Shown one piece after another: positions 30,554 through 39,456 of a stretch of DNA of 64,000 nucleotides. This stretch comes from Herpetosiphon gulosus (GTDB lineage Bacteria > Chloroflexota > Chloroflexia > Chloroflexales > Herpetosiphonaceae). Every line of letters starts with the position of its first letter. Position 1 is the first letter of the stretch. A program made the position numbers and the translations under genes. Where the stretch lies: NCBI RefSeq assembly GCF_039545135.1, contig NZ_BAABRU010000021.1, positions 1 to 64,000 on the forward strand, read 5' to 3'. The notes beneath the pieces were generated by a model. The model was given only the letters and a program-made list of their open reading frames with translations, was not told where the DNA came from and did not search any database.

Positions 30554-33067
30554 ATGGGTGCATACGACAAAATGAGCCGCCGCGCTAAGCAAGTGATGAG
30601 CTTTGCCCAAGAAGAGGCGCGAGCGTTTAATCATCCTTACATCGGCACCGAGCATTTATTGCTGGGCTTGATTTTGGAAGGTGAAGGGGTCGCCGCTCGT
30701 GTGTTGGCTGAACTTGGTGTGACCATCACAAAAGCCCGCAATGCTGTTGAATTTATTGTTGGCCACGGCGATGGCCCACGCTCGACTGCCGAGATTGATT
30801 TAACGGCACGGGCCAAAAAAGTTTTTGAGTATGCAATCGATGAAGCTCGCAAACTCAATCATACCTATATCAGCACTGAACATATTTTGCTGGGTTTGGT
30901 GCGCAATGCCGAGGGTGTCGCAACTGGTGTCCTCGAAATTATGAATGTTGGGCTGGATCAGGTTCGCACTCAAGTAATGCGTATGATGCGTCAAGGGGTT
31001 GGCGGCAGTAGCACGCCTAGCCCAAGTGCTGGTGGCGAACGCCAAGCCAAACAAAGCAAAACACCCTATCTCGATGCGCTTTCAACCGATTTGACCGAGT
31101 TAGCCGAGGCTGGCCGACTTGATCCAGTGGTTGGGCGCAAAGATGAAATTGAGCGCGTGATTCAAATCTTGTCACGCCGCACCAAAAATAACCCAGCCCT
31201 AATTGGCGAGCCTGGGGTTGGTAAAACTGCGATCGCTGAGGGCTTAGCTCAACGGATTGTCGCTGATGATGTTCCAGATTCACTCAAAGGCAAGCGTTTG
31301 GTAACGCTTGATATGGGAGCTTTGGTGGCTGGAACCAAATATCGCGGCCAATTCGAGGAACGCCTCAAACGGGTGGTTGACGAAATTAAAGAAAGCCGTT
31401 GTATTTTATTTATCGATGAATTCCACACGATTATTGGTGCTGGTGGAGCCGAAGGCACGCTTGATGCCGCCAATATTCTGAAACCAGCGCTTTCACGCGG
31501 CGAATTGCAATGTATTGGCGCAACGACGCTCGATGAGTTCCGCAAATATATCGAAAAAGACGCAGCACTCGAACGCCGTTTCCAACCAGTTATGGTCGAT
31601 GAACCAACCATCGAGGAAACGATCGAGATCTTGCGCGGGATCAAAACGCGCTACGAAGATTTCCATCAATTGCAAATTGAGGACGAAGCGATTACTGCCG
31701 CTGCCGTGCTGAGTGCTCGCTATGTGCCCGATCGTTTCTTGCCCGATAAAGCCATCGACTTGATCGACGAAGCCTCATCACGGGTGCGTATGTATCGCTC
31801 AGCCACACCATCGGCCTTACGCGATGCTTTGCGTGGGCTTGATGCGATTCGCAAAGAGAAAGATGCAGCCCTAGAAGAAGGTCAATTCGAAGTTGTGCAA
31901 GATTTGCGGGTTCGCGAAGAGCGTATGCTCCAGCGCATCACCGATCTTGAAGACGAAGAAGAAAAGACCCGTGGCTCGGAGCAACGCAAAGGTAAGCCTT
32001 ACGTGACCCAAGAAGATATTGCCGAAGTTGTGGCAATGTGGACGGGGATTCCGGTAATGCGCTTGGCTAGCGAAGAAACTGAACGGCTCATGAAGATGGA
32101 AGACTATCTGCATGAGCGGGTGGTTGGCCAAGAGGAACCAATTTCGATCATTGCTCGCGCTGTGCGGCGTGCCCGCGCTGGCTTGAAAGATCCTAAGCGC
32201 CCAATTGGCTCGTTCATTTTCTTGGGGCCAACTGGGGTTGGTAAGACTTTGCTAGCTAAGGCGTTGGCTGAGTTTATGTTTGGCTCAGAAGATGCCTTGA
32301 TCAAAATCGATATGTCGGAGTTTCAAGAGCGCTTCAATACCTCACGCTTGGTTGGCTCGCCTCCAGGCTATGTTGGCTATGGTGAAGGCGGTCAATTGAC
32401 TGACGCTGTACGCCGTCGTCCGTATAGCGTGGTGCTGTTCGACGAAATCGAAAAAGCTCACCCCGACACCTTCAACTTGTTGTTGCAAGTGTTGGAAGAT
32501 GGCAACTTGACCGATGGCAAAGGCCGACGAGTCGATTTCCGCAATACTGTGATCATTATGACCTCGAATGTTGGGACTGAACAAATTCGGCGTGGTTCGC
32601 GGATTGGCTTTGGTGGCAATCGCAACACGATCGATGTTGAGGATACCCGCAAGAAGGTTGATGATGAACTGAAGCGCATGTTCCGGCCTGAGTTCCTCAA
32701 CCGGATCGATGGCACAATCATTTTCCATCCATTAACTGATATCGAGATTCGCAACATTGCCCGCTTAGAAGTCAACCGCGTGCGCAAGCAATTGGTCGAT
32801 CATCAAATTGATTTATTGGTAACTGATGAAACCTTGGATCTGTTGGCCAAACGTGGCTACGACCCAACCTATGGCGCACGTCCGTTGCGCCGCGTCATCA
32901 CCAATATGATCGAAGATGGCTTGGCTGAAGGATTGCTACAAGGTCGCTTCAAAGATGGCGATAAGATTCATATCGAGCTTGAGGATAACGAAGTGGTGTT
33001 ACGTTCAGAGCGTGAAGCCGCCGAGTTGGAAAATCCTAGTGTCGAGCCTGAAGCCGAGTTAGTCTAA
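30554..33067 (+). CDS. clpC: ClpC AAA+ unfoldase
   Basis: The 837-residue protein is ClpC. It has a double Clp N-domain (residues about 1-150, NHPYIGTEHLLLGLI and NHTYISTEHILLGLV repeats), a first AAA module with Walker A GEPGVGKTA and GRQLVTLDMGAL-like region, a UVR/coiled-coil middle segment (KEKDAALEEGQFEVVQDLRVREE) and a second AAA module with GPTGVGKTLLAKALAE. The RIGFGG loop in the second module is the ClpP-binding site. It unfolds proteins for ClpP and acts in stress response. The start at 30554 has GGAG seven bases upstream. No ctsR, mcsA or mcsB accompany it. The 321 bases upstream show no gene. Confidence 0.95.
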   Translation: MGAYDKMSRRAKQVMSFAQEEARAFNHPYIGTEHLLLGLILEGEGVAARVLAELGVTITKARNAVEFIVGHGDGPRSTAEIDLTARAKKVFEYAIDEARKLNHTYISTEHILLGLVRNAEGVATGVLEIMNVGLDQVRTQVMRMMRQGVGGSSTPSPSAGGERQAKQSKTPYLDALSTDLTELAEAGRLDPVVGRKDEIERVIQILSRRTKNNPALIGEPGVGKTAIAEGLAQRIVADDVPDSLKGKRLVTLDMGALVAGTKYRGQFEERLKRVVDEIKESRCILFIDEFHTIIGAGGAEGTLDAANILKPALSRGELQCIGATTLDEFRKYIEKDAALERRFQPVMVDEPTIEETIEILRGIKTRYEDFHQLQIEDEAITAAAVLSARYVPDRFLPDKAIDLIDEASSRVRMYRSATPSALRDALRGLDAIRKEKDAALEEGQFEVVQDLRVREERMLQRITDLEDEEEKTRGSEQRKGKPYVTQEDIAEVVAMWTGIPVMRLASEETERLMKMEDYLHERVVGQEEPISIIARAVRRARAGLKDPKRPIGSFIFLGPTGVGKTLLAKALAEFMFGSEDALIKIDMSEFQERFNTSRLVGSPPGYVGYGEGGQLTDAVRRRPYSVVLFDEIEKAHPDTFNLLLQVLEDGNLTDGKGRRVDFRNTVIIMTSNVGTEQIRRGSRIGFGGNRNTIDVEDTRKKVDDELKRMFRPEFLNRIDGTIIFHPLTDIEIRNIARLEVNRVRKQLVDHQIDLLVTDETLDLLAKRGYDPTYGARPLRRVITNMIEDGLAEGLLQGRFKDGDKIHIELEDNEVVLRSEREAAELENPSVEPEAELV

Positions 33068-33074
33068 ACCTCAA

Positions 33075-33109
33075 AAAACCGCCCTGATCGCAATGATCAG
33101 GGCGGTTTT
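33075..33109. terminator. Bidirectional terminator after clpC
   Basis: AAAACCGCCCTGATC (33075-33089) pairs with GATCAGGGCGGTTTT (33095-33109) around a five-base loop, giving a 15-bp stem with A- and T-runs. It serves clpC and the convergent YceI-like gene. Confidence 0.93.
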
Positions 33110-33130
33110 GCATTTCCTCGCCAATTGTTG

Positions 33131-33934
33131 TTATTGGGCGACTGCCGTAGCGACCAAATCCAAGGTCAACAAGACTTCATCTTCGGCTTTGAGCATGCCG
33201 CCAATGTCAGGGGCATCGACATTGAAACTACTCATGTTGAATTTGGTGGTAGCCTTACCAGTCAAGGTGTCGCCATTCAAGGTTGCAGTGACATCGAAGG
33301 TCAATGGGTTGGTTGTATCGTGAATCGTCATATCGCCGGTGATTTGGAAGGTGAATTCAACGCCTTCTTTGAGATCGCTGGGCAAGTTGCTGATGACGGC
33401 ATTCTTGAAAACAGCGTTGGGATATTTCGACGATTCGAGCCATTCGCGGCGAATCGCATTATCGCGGCGTTCGCTATCCGATTGCAATTGGCTGATATCA
33501 ACCACAATTTCACCAACTTGCGAGTTAGCTGGGGTCGCAGTATCGATCAAAAGATCGCCAGCGATCGCTTTGGTTACGCCAACTGCATCGACAATTTTGT
33601 TATCTTGCAAGAAGGTTTCACGCACCTGATAGCTAGCACTTGATTGGCTGGCATCGATGCGATAGATTTTTGCCCCAGCAGCGGCTGGTTGTGAAGCATC
33701 TGTAGTTGGTTCGGCTGCGGTCGTGGGAGTAGCAGCAGCAGTATTATCGCTGGTGGTCGTGGCGGTGGCTGGTGCTGCCGCAGTCGTTGGAGCTGTCGTT
33801 GGCAAGACCAAGGTTGCTGCTACTGGTGTGCCAGTGGCTACCTCAACATCTGATGTGAGCCATAAGGTATAGGCAATTGCGCCAATCACGGCGATGGCAA
33901 TAACGCCACCGATAATTAAACCAATTTTCTTCAT
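33131..33934 (-). CDS. YceI-family lipid-binding protein, membrane-anchored
   Basis: The 267-residue protein has an N-terminal membrane anchor (KKIGLIIGGVIAIAVIGAIAYTLWL), a Thr/Ala/Pro-rich linker of about 55 residues, then a YceI beta-barrel: YRIDASQSSASYQV, VVDISQLQSDSERRDNAIRREWLESSKYPNAVFKN, FTFQITGDMTIHDTTNPLTFDV and FNMSSFNVDAPDI. YceI domains bind isoprenoid-type lipids in a lipocalin-like cavity. Anchoring outside the membrane through a flexible linker is inferred. It is divergent from the kinase gene starting 26 bases away. Confidence 0.88.
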   Translation of the reverse strand: MKKIGLIIGGVIAIAVIGAIAYTLWLTSDVEVATGTPVAATLVLPTTAPTTAAAPATATTTSDNTAAATPTTAAEPTTDASQPAAAGAKIYRIDASQSSASYQVRETFLQDNKIVDAVGVTKAIAGDLLIDTATPANSQVGEIVVDISQLQSDSERRDNAIRREWLESSKYPNAVFKNAVISNLPSDLKEGVEFTFQITGDMTIHDTTNPLTFDVTATLNGDTLTGKATTKFNMSSFNVDAPDIGGMLKAEDEVLLTLDLVATAVAQ

Positions 33935-33959
33935 TGAACAATCCTTTCATGAGTTTAAA

Positions 33960-34940
33960 ATGATGCAACAACTCGATCTTTTGTGGGAAACTGGCGATGT
34001 CAACCAAGCCTTACAACAACGCTTTGGCTGGGATGCTGCCAGTGCAAGCGCGTGGGTGTCCGCGTTGCTCCACAAGCACTATGGCCTTGATGATATCCAA
34101 ATTGTGCGCTGGAGTATTAGTGCTGGCAATGCAATAATTTGGGTCAAGCACGATCAGGAGCGCTGGATTTTTAAAATAAGTGCTGATCGTGGCCGCCATG
34201 CGCAAATCGAACAAAGTGTTGAGCTTCAACACTGGCTTTCAGTACAACAAATGTCTGTCCCGTTGATCGTCCCAACTACGACTGAGCAACGAGTGCTTAA
34301 GATTAACGAACGATGTGTATATCTCCAACAGTGGCTTGATGGAACACCTCCTGACCCTGATTCTAGCCAGCAGTTATGGAGAATTGGTGAAGAAACTGCC
34401 AAGCTTCAGCGAATATTAGCCGATTATCCACAGGCTGGGCAACTTCCACGAGTGCTTTTGCCGCTCGAACAGGTGTGTATGGGCTTGGCAGCTTGGCTTG
34501 GCGACACACCAGATGCTGCGCCATTGCACCAAGAGCTAGCGCAACTTGCCAAACAAGAGCTAGCGCATTTGCCAAGTGGTGTTTGTCATAACGATATTCG
34601 GGCCGCAAATTTACTTTTCAATGGTGACGAATTGCAAGCTGTGCTGGATTTTGAAGAAGTTGGTTGGCGCTGCTTAGTGCTTGAGTTGGCTTGGACGGCA
34701 GTTCATGGCTTGACGATGTATCGTAATTGGCAACCTTGCACGGTAGCCCAACAACAAGCAATTATTGCTGGCTATCAATCAATTCGGCCTTTGACCGAGG
34801 CTGAACTGGCGATTTTGCCAAAGCTGTGTCGTTTACAAAACCTTTACCTGTTATGTTCGCAGGGAGCAACGGCAACGGATGCAATACAATGGTTAAAGGA
34901 AATTAACTTTGGTTCAATATCCCCCCTAAATCACCCCTAA
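33960..34940 (+). CDS. Aminoglycoside phosphotransferase-like kinase
   Basis: The 326-residue protein has the kinase fold of the APH/choline-kinase group: an N-lobe strand WVKHDQERWIFKISAD with a lysine for ATP, and the catalytic loop VCHNDIRAANLLFNGDELQAVLDFEEVGW, with the HxDxxxxN...DFE motif. Family members phosphorylate antibiotics, choline, ethanolamine, homoserine or fructosamine; the substrate here is not evident. There is no strong ribosome-binding site, so the exact start among two adjacent ATGs is uncertain. It precedes the restriction-modification operon by about 190 bases. Confidence 0.75.
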   Translation: MMQQLDLLWETGDVNQALQQRFGWDAASASAWVSALLHKHYGLDDIQIVRWSISAGNAIIWVKHDQERWIFKISADRGRHAQIEQSVELQHWLSVQQMSVPLIVPTTTEQRVLKINERCVYLQQWLDGTPPDPDSSQQLWRIGEETAKLQRILADYPQAGQLPRVLLPLEQVCMGLAAWLGDTPDAAPLHQELAQLAKQELAHLPSGVCHNDIRAANLLFNGDELQAVLDFEEVGWRCLVLELAWTAVHGLTMYRNWQPCTVAQQQAIIAGYQSIRPLTEAELAILPKLCRLQNLYLLCSQGATATDAIQWLKEINFGSISPLNHP

Positions 34941-35074
34941 AACCCCAGCAGGTGGGATGGCGTTTTATAGTACTTGATGTATACTAAAGTCAAACCTTCT
35001 CCTCTCTCTTCTCTCCCACAAGCGGCTCCATTATGCGAGCCGTTTGTGGTTTTAGGCGTTTATAGTTCTAGGTA

Positions 35075-35083
35075 TGCTATAAT
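35075..35083 (+). promoter_or_regulatory. Extended -10 promoter of the restriction-modification operon
   Basis: TGC-TATAAT (35075-35083) is an extended -10 box about 47 bases before the restriction gene. No good -35 is visible, which is normal for extended -10 promoters. The whole segment from here to about 36210 is visibly richer in A+T than its neighbours. Confidence 0.5.
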
Positions 35084-35130
35084 TAAACCCTATGATTTGC
35101 CTCAATTAATTGCATATTTAGGGAAATAGC

Positions 35131-36210
35131 ATGCTGGATCGACTTAATCAACCAGGCTTGTTTGGGATAACAAATTCCAATCGAGATTTCACAAAAAAAG
35201 AAGCTTGGGGCAAAAATCAATTTAATAATGCGTTTCCCATTGCTTTGGCTTGTTTTATGTTTAGCCAGCAGATCAAACCTGTCTATATTCGGTTAGATAA
35301 TCGAATTATCACTCATAGCTATATTGATGTAGAGCAAATATTTCAAATCAATCCATTAGATCAAAAGGCATTTTTTGCCTTTGAACATAGTTATCATCCA
35401 TATGCTGAACTTATTATTGGCAAAACACCAGCAATTGATGTTGTTATTAGTAATCTACAACATTCTCAGATTATCACTGCCTTTGAAATAAAATTAACCG
35501 CGATTCCCGATAATACAACTGCAACACTTCCAGATCATCTTCAAGGCTGTGAAATTGTTATTCGTCCCGATACAATTGTTTATTTGGCACTCAGTATTGC
35601 TAAAATTTTTCAACAAAACCCTGTTGTCCTATTGGATATTTTGGAACCTACCTGTTCTAAAATTGTTGATTGGGAAGATACTCGAATTATTCAATCAAGC
35701 ATTCCGTTATTTTGCGAGCTGTTGTATATTCTTTTTGAGCGCTACCAGCATGCTCAAATACCGATTTTGCTCCAACCAATTTGGAAAACCCAAGGAAAAT
35801 TATCAATTCTTCATGAACAATGCCTTGATCTTTTTGTATGGAGCAATTTTGCATTGACGAAAGTGTTCTTGGATAGTTCCATAAAACCTTCCGAAAAATC
35901 AATTACGCGACCTGAACGAACAACTGTTTGGTTAATCAAAATGCTCTATGATTTTGCCCAGCATGGCAAAATCGATTATAAGCGAACGCTTGATCGAATT
36001 ACCTTTAATTTAAAAAATGATAAAGCTTTTGCTGCTAGTGGAATGATCACACGAAAATATATGAGTTCACCAGAACTGCATAATCCACGCATTCGACGTG
36101 ACTGGATCAAACAAATTATTATCAATGGTGGTCAGCATTACCTTAGCCCTGAACGGCGGTTGGATAGTGCGATTGTGAGTACACCTGGCTTATTCGAGGA
36201 TGCGCCATGA
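35131..36210 (+). CDS. Type II restriction endonuclease, HindVP/HgiDI family
   Basis: The 359-residue protein matches the HindVP family: [35 protein letters not shown] at the start, the PD-(D/E)xK core with D103 (AIDVVIS), E119 and K121 (AFEIKLT), then [12 protein letters not shown] and [13 protein letters not shown]. HindVP and its Herpetosiphon relative HgiDI cleave GRCGYC, so that site is predicted. The end overlaps the methyltransferase start by four bases. The A+T-rich composition differs from surrounding genes and suggests acquisition. Confidence 0.9.
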   Translation: MLDRLNQPGLFGITNSNRDFTKKEAWGKNQFNNAFPIALACFMFSQQIKPVYIRLDNRIITHSYIDVEQIFQINPLDQKAFFAFEHSYHPYAELIIGKTPAIDVVISNLQHSQIITAFEIKLTAIPDNTTATLPDHLQGCEIVIRPDTIVYLALSIAKIFQQNPVVLLDILEPTCSKIVDWEDTRIIQSSIPLFCELLYILFERYQHAQIPILLQPIWKTQGKLSILHEQCLDLFVWSNFALTKVFLDSSIKPSEKSITRPERTTVWLIKMLYDFAQHGKIDYKRTLDRITFNLKNDKAFAASGMITRKYMSSPELHNPRIRRDWIKQIIINGGQHYLSPERRLDSAIVSTPGLFEDAP

Positions 36211-37136
36211 AAACTGTCGATTTATTTGCTGGTTGCGGGGGCATGTCGCTGGGGTTTATGCAAGCGGGGTTTGATGTTGTCGCAGCGGTTGATAATTGGC
36301 GACCTGCGATTAACACCTATCAGCAAAACTTTATTCACCCGATTTATGATCTCGATTTAGCGCAGATTAGTGCAGCCGTATCATTAATTAAATCTTATGC
36401 CCCAGAATTAGTCATCGGTGGCCCACCATGCCAAGATTTTTCTTCGGCTGGTAAACGCGATGAAAGCTTGGGTCGGGCTGATTTGACCTTGGATTTTGCC
36501 AAAATCATACTGGCTATTCAACCTGCATGGGTTATCATGGAAAATGTTGAGCGTGCTCGGCTTTCCAAAATCCATCAACAGGCCTGTGCCATGTTGCATG
36601 ATGGAGGTTATTCCTTGGCGCAAATTGTGTTAGATGCTAGTTTGTGTGGTGTGCCACAGTTGCGCAAACGAACCTTCGTCATTGGTCATCGCCATGGCTC
36701 AATTGCGGATTTTGTGAATGTGCTTCAGCAACAATTAGCCAAACAGCCATTAACGGTGCGAGATTATTTCGGAGACAGTCTAGGTACTAATTATTACTAT
36801 CGCCATCCTAGAACGTATGCTCGACGAGCTATTTTTAGTGTCGATGAGCCTAGCCCAACCATCCGTGGGGTGAATCGGCCCATTCCGAAAACATATCAGA
36901 TGCATCCTAACGATGCTGGCGATGTGGCTTTAGCACGGCCACTAACCACCAAAGAGCGCAGTCTGATCCAGACATTTCCCTTCGATTTTAAGTTTGTTGG
37001 AACAAAATCTGAGCAGGAGCAGATGATTGGGAATGCAGTGCCAGTAAATTTGGCTTTTTTTCTTGCAACCAACCTTCGAGCCTATCTGAATCAGCCGAGG
37101 ATTCAACAACTCTCATTATTACCATCTTTCTTTTAA
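36207..37136 (+). CDS. DNA (cytosine-5) methyltransferase of the same system
   Basis: The 309-residue protein has all core C5-methyltransferase motifs: DLFAGCGG at residues 5-12 (motif I), GGPPCQDFS at 71-79 with catalytic C75 (motif IV), MENV (motif VI), [10 protein letters not shown] (motif VIII) and [11 protein letters not shown] before a C-terminal [12 protein letters not shown] (motif X). The target recognition domain between VIII and IX is short. It protects GRCGYC sites if the restriction enzyme assignment is right. Overlap with the endonuclease gene means R precedes M in one transcript. Confidence 0.93.
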   Translation: MKTVDLFAGCGGMSLGFMQAGFDVVAAVDNWRPAINTYQQNFIHPIYDLDLAQISAAVSLIKSYAPELVIGGPPCQDFSSAGKRDESLGRADLTLDFAKIILAIQPAWVIMENVERARLSKIHQQACAMLHDGGYSLAQIVLDASLCGVPQLRKRTFVIGHRHGSIADFVNVLQQQLAKQPLTVRDYFGDSLGTNYYYRHPRTYARRAIFSVDEPSPTIRGVNRPIPKTYQMHPNDAGDVALARPLTTKERSLIQTFPFDFKFVGTKSEQEQMIGNAVPVNLAFFLATNLRAYLNQPRIQQLSLLPSFF

Positions 37137-37179
37137 CGTGATGATCGACGTTGATTATTAACGAATAAGGAGCACACTT

Positions 37180-38313
37180 GTGGATTATGGCTTTGCAACC
37201 CGCGCGATCCATGCAGGGCAAGACCCTGAATCAGTAACTGGCGCTGTGATTGTGCCAATTTATCAGACTTCGACCTATGCCCAACGCGGTGTTGGCGATC
37301 ATACTGGCTATGAATATTCACGGACTGATAATCCAACTCGTACCGCTTTACAAACCTGTTTAGCCGCTTTGGAAGAGGCCAAACATGCGTTGGTATTTGC
37401 TTCGGGCTTGGGTGCTTCAACCACCTTGATGCTCATGCTCAAGGCTGGCGATCATGTGATTTGTGGCGATGATGTCTATGGCGGCACCTATCGCTTGTTC
37501 CAACGGGTGATGACTGAGCATGGCTTGAGCTTTGATTTTGTCGATATGGCCGATCCTGAGGCGGTTCGGGCAGCAATCAAGCCTAATACGCGCTTGATTT
37601 GGCTGGAAACCCCAACCAACCCGCTGTTGAAACTCGCGCCGATTGCTGCCATTACCAAAGTTGCTCGTGAACATGGCATTTGGACGATTGTTGATAATAC
37701 CTTTGCTTCACCTTACAACCAACGCCCAATTACTTTAGGGGCCGATATGGTGCTGCACAGCACGACCAAATATATCGGCGGCCATAGCGATGTAGTCGGC
37801 GGGGCAATTATGACCTCGAACGATGAACTTTATGAAAAATTGAAGTTCTTGCAAAATGCCGCTGGCGCTGTGCCAGGCCCATTCGATTGCTGGTTGGTCT
37901 TACGCGGAGTCAAAACCTTGAGCATTCGTATGCGCGAGCATGAACGCAATGCTTTGGCAATTGCCCAGTTCCTAACCGAGCATCCAGCAGTTGAAAAAGT
38001 GATTTATCCAGGCTTGCCGTCGCATCCTCAGCACAATTTGGCGCGGGAGCAAATGCGTGGCTTTGGCGGGATGATCTCAATCTTGCTGAAAGGCGGGGCT
38101 GAAGTTGCCAACGCCATGGTCAGCAAAACCAAGCTCTTTACCTTGGCCGAAAGCTTGGGCGGGATTGAATCGCTAATTGAAGTGCCTGCTGGCATGACTC
38201 ATATGAGCGTTGCTGGCTCGAAACTTGAAGTACCAGCCAATTTAGTGCGGCTTTCGGTTGGAATCGAAGATATTAATGATTTATTGCGCGACCTTGAGCA
38301 AGCACTTGCGTAG
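37180..38313 (+). CDS. Cystathionine gamma-synthase / gamma-lyase
   Basis: The 377-residue protein is a Cys/Met-metabolism PLP enzyme: HAGQDPESVTGAVIVPIYQTSTYAQ, YEYSRTDNPTR, the ASGLGAS and GDDVYGGTYRLF blocks, and the PLP-binding lysine K197 in HSTTKYIGGHSDVVGG. Synthase and lyase cannot be separated by eye; the sequence fits either methionine synthesis or reverse trans-sulfuration. The start is GTG at 37180 with AAGGAG seven bases before it. It follows the methyltransferase closely but is probably unrelated functionally. Confidence 0.9.
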   Translation: MDYGFATRAIHAGQDPESVTGAVIVPIYQTSTYAQRGVGDHTGYEYSRTDNPTRTALQTCLAALEEAKHALVFASGLGASTTLMLMLKAGDHVICGDDVYGGTYRLFQRVMTEHGLSFDFVDMADPEAVRAAIKPNTRLIWLETPTNPLLKLAPIAAITKVAREHGIWTIVDNTFASPYNQRPITLGADMVLHSTTKYIGGHSDVVGGAIMTSNDELYEKLKFLQNAAGAVPGPFDCWLVLRGVKTLSIRMREHERNALAIAQFLTEHPAVEKVIYPGLPSHPQHNLAREQMRGFGGMISILLKGGAEVANAMVSKTKLFTLAESLGGIESLIEVPAGMTHMSVAGSKLEVPANLVRLSVGIEDINDLLRDLEQALA

Positions 38314-38341
38314 TACTCATGGTTAAGCCGCTATAGCCATG

Positions 38342-38382
38342 GCTTGGATTAGGCTATGGCTGTCTCGCTTCCTAATCCAAGC
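38342..38382 (+). terminator. Hairpin between the PLP enzyme and TPM-domain genes
   Basis: GCTTGGATTAGG (38342-38353) pairs perfectly with CCTAATCCAAGC (38371-38382). Only a loose pyrimidine stretch follows, so termination strength is uncertain. Confidence 0.5.
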
Positions 38383-38409
38383 TCGGTTCTTTCTTGTTGG
38401 AGGTTGGCT

Positions 38410-39456
38410 ATGAAACAACGTCGCTGGGGCATACTTATGCTCTGGGTGCTCAGTTTAATGCTGTTTGCTGCGCCTAGTTTTGCCCAAGATGCACGGGTGG
38501 TGATCGATAATAATGGGGTTGATGTTGATGAAAGTCGGATCAATACGGCGGCTCGTCAATTAACCGATAAAGGCGCGTTGGTGGTGGTGGTGCTCACTGA
38601 TAGCACCAATGGCCAAAGTGAAACTGCCTATTTGGATAGCCGCCTGAAAGCGCTTGGGATTGGCAATAGCTCAAAAGCTGGCGATCGCCCAAGTAATGTC
38701 TTGATCTATTATGTTTCATTCGACCCACGCTATAGCTCGATTTTGCCAGGCATCGACTACAATCAAGCCTTAACCACTGGCAATCAATCGGATTCGATTC
38801 GCAATAATCAACTGAATGCTGGGTTAAAGGTCAATGACCCCACTCGTGGTTTGGTTGATGCCATGACTGCAACTGCGCGAGTGATTAATGATCCAGCTGG
38901 AGCCGCCTCGAGCAGCTCGCAAAGCAGCAGTAGCAGCAGTGGGCTTGGCTCAAGCCTGGTATGGATAATTGTGATTATCGCCTTAGTCGCGATTGGTTTC
39001 TTTGTGGTGCCTGGCTTGCTCAAGCGCCGTTCGAACCAAGCCGCCGATTTAGGCGCACAAGCTAGTACCCGTGCTCGTTTTGATCAAGCCAAACGTAATG
39101 CTGGGGTCGGGATTGCCGACCTTGGGCAGGCCATGCGCGATGCTGCTGAAAAACAGCGTTTCGATAAAATTAGCTATCCATCAACCCAAGCCAACGAATT
39201 AGAACAGCGGCATCGGGCGGTTGAAAGTAGCTTTACTCAGCTCAAAGTTAAGTTTGATGATATTAATGAACACATTGATAACTTGTCAAATCCCTCAGTC
39301 ACCGATTTAGAGGGCGCGGCTGGTGGCTACGATGGCATTACCAACCAAGTACGCCAAATTACCAGCGAATTGCAAGCAATGGATGCTTTGCGTAAGGAGC
39401 TTGATACGATTAATGCTCAAGCTCCAGGCGAGGTTGACCGCGCAAAAAAATGGTAA
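38410..39456 (+). CDS. TPM-domain protein, N-terminal part (zero frame)
   Basis: The 348-residue product has a signal peptide (LWVLSLMLFAAPSFAQDA), a TPM domain (DARVVIDNNGVDVDESRINTAARQLTDKGALVVVVLTD...SNVLIYYVSFDPRYSSILPG), a Ser-rich spacer, one membrane helix (SSLVWIIVIIALVAIGFFVVPGLL) and a cytoplasmic coiled coil. TPM domains occur in membrane stress and photosystem repair proteins. GGAGG precedes the ATG. The frame ends TGG-TAA immediately after a run of seven A's, and the next frame continues the same coiled-coil theme, so a longer fused protein is likely (see the slippery site). Confidence 0.85.
   Translation: MKQRRWGILMLWVLSLMLFAAPSFAQDARVVIDNNGVDVDESRINTAARQLTDKGALVVVVLTDSTNGQSETAYLDSRLKALGIGNSSKAGDRPSNVLIYYVSFDPRYSSILPGIDYNQALTTGNQSDSIRNNQLNAGLKVNDPTRGLVDAMTATARVINDPAGAASSSSQSSSSSSGLGSSLVWIIVIIALVAIGFFVVPGLLKRRSNQAADLGAQASTRARFDQAKRNAGVGIADLGQAMRDAAEKQRFDKISYPSTQANELEQRHRAVESSFTQLKVKFDDINEHIDNLSNPSVTDLEGAAGGYDGITNQVRQITSELQAMDALRKELDTINAQAPGEVDRAKKW
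39444..39450 (+). other. A-AAA-AAA slippery heptamer, probable -1 frameshift site
   Basis: In the upstream frame the bases read GCA-AAA-AAA-TGG-TAA, so the heptamer A-AAA-AAA is exactly in phase and is followed by a stop two codons later. A -1 slip enters the downstream frame at ATG-GTA-ACC and gives a fused protein of about 973 residues. GAGG at 39430-39433 is 10 bases upstream, the distance of the stimulatory Shine-Dalgarno element in dnaX frameshifting, and is too far (16 bases) to serve the ATG at 39450. Confidence 0.6.
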
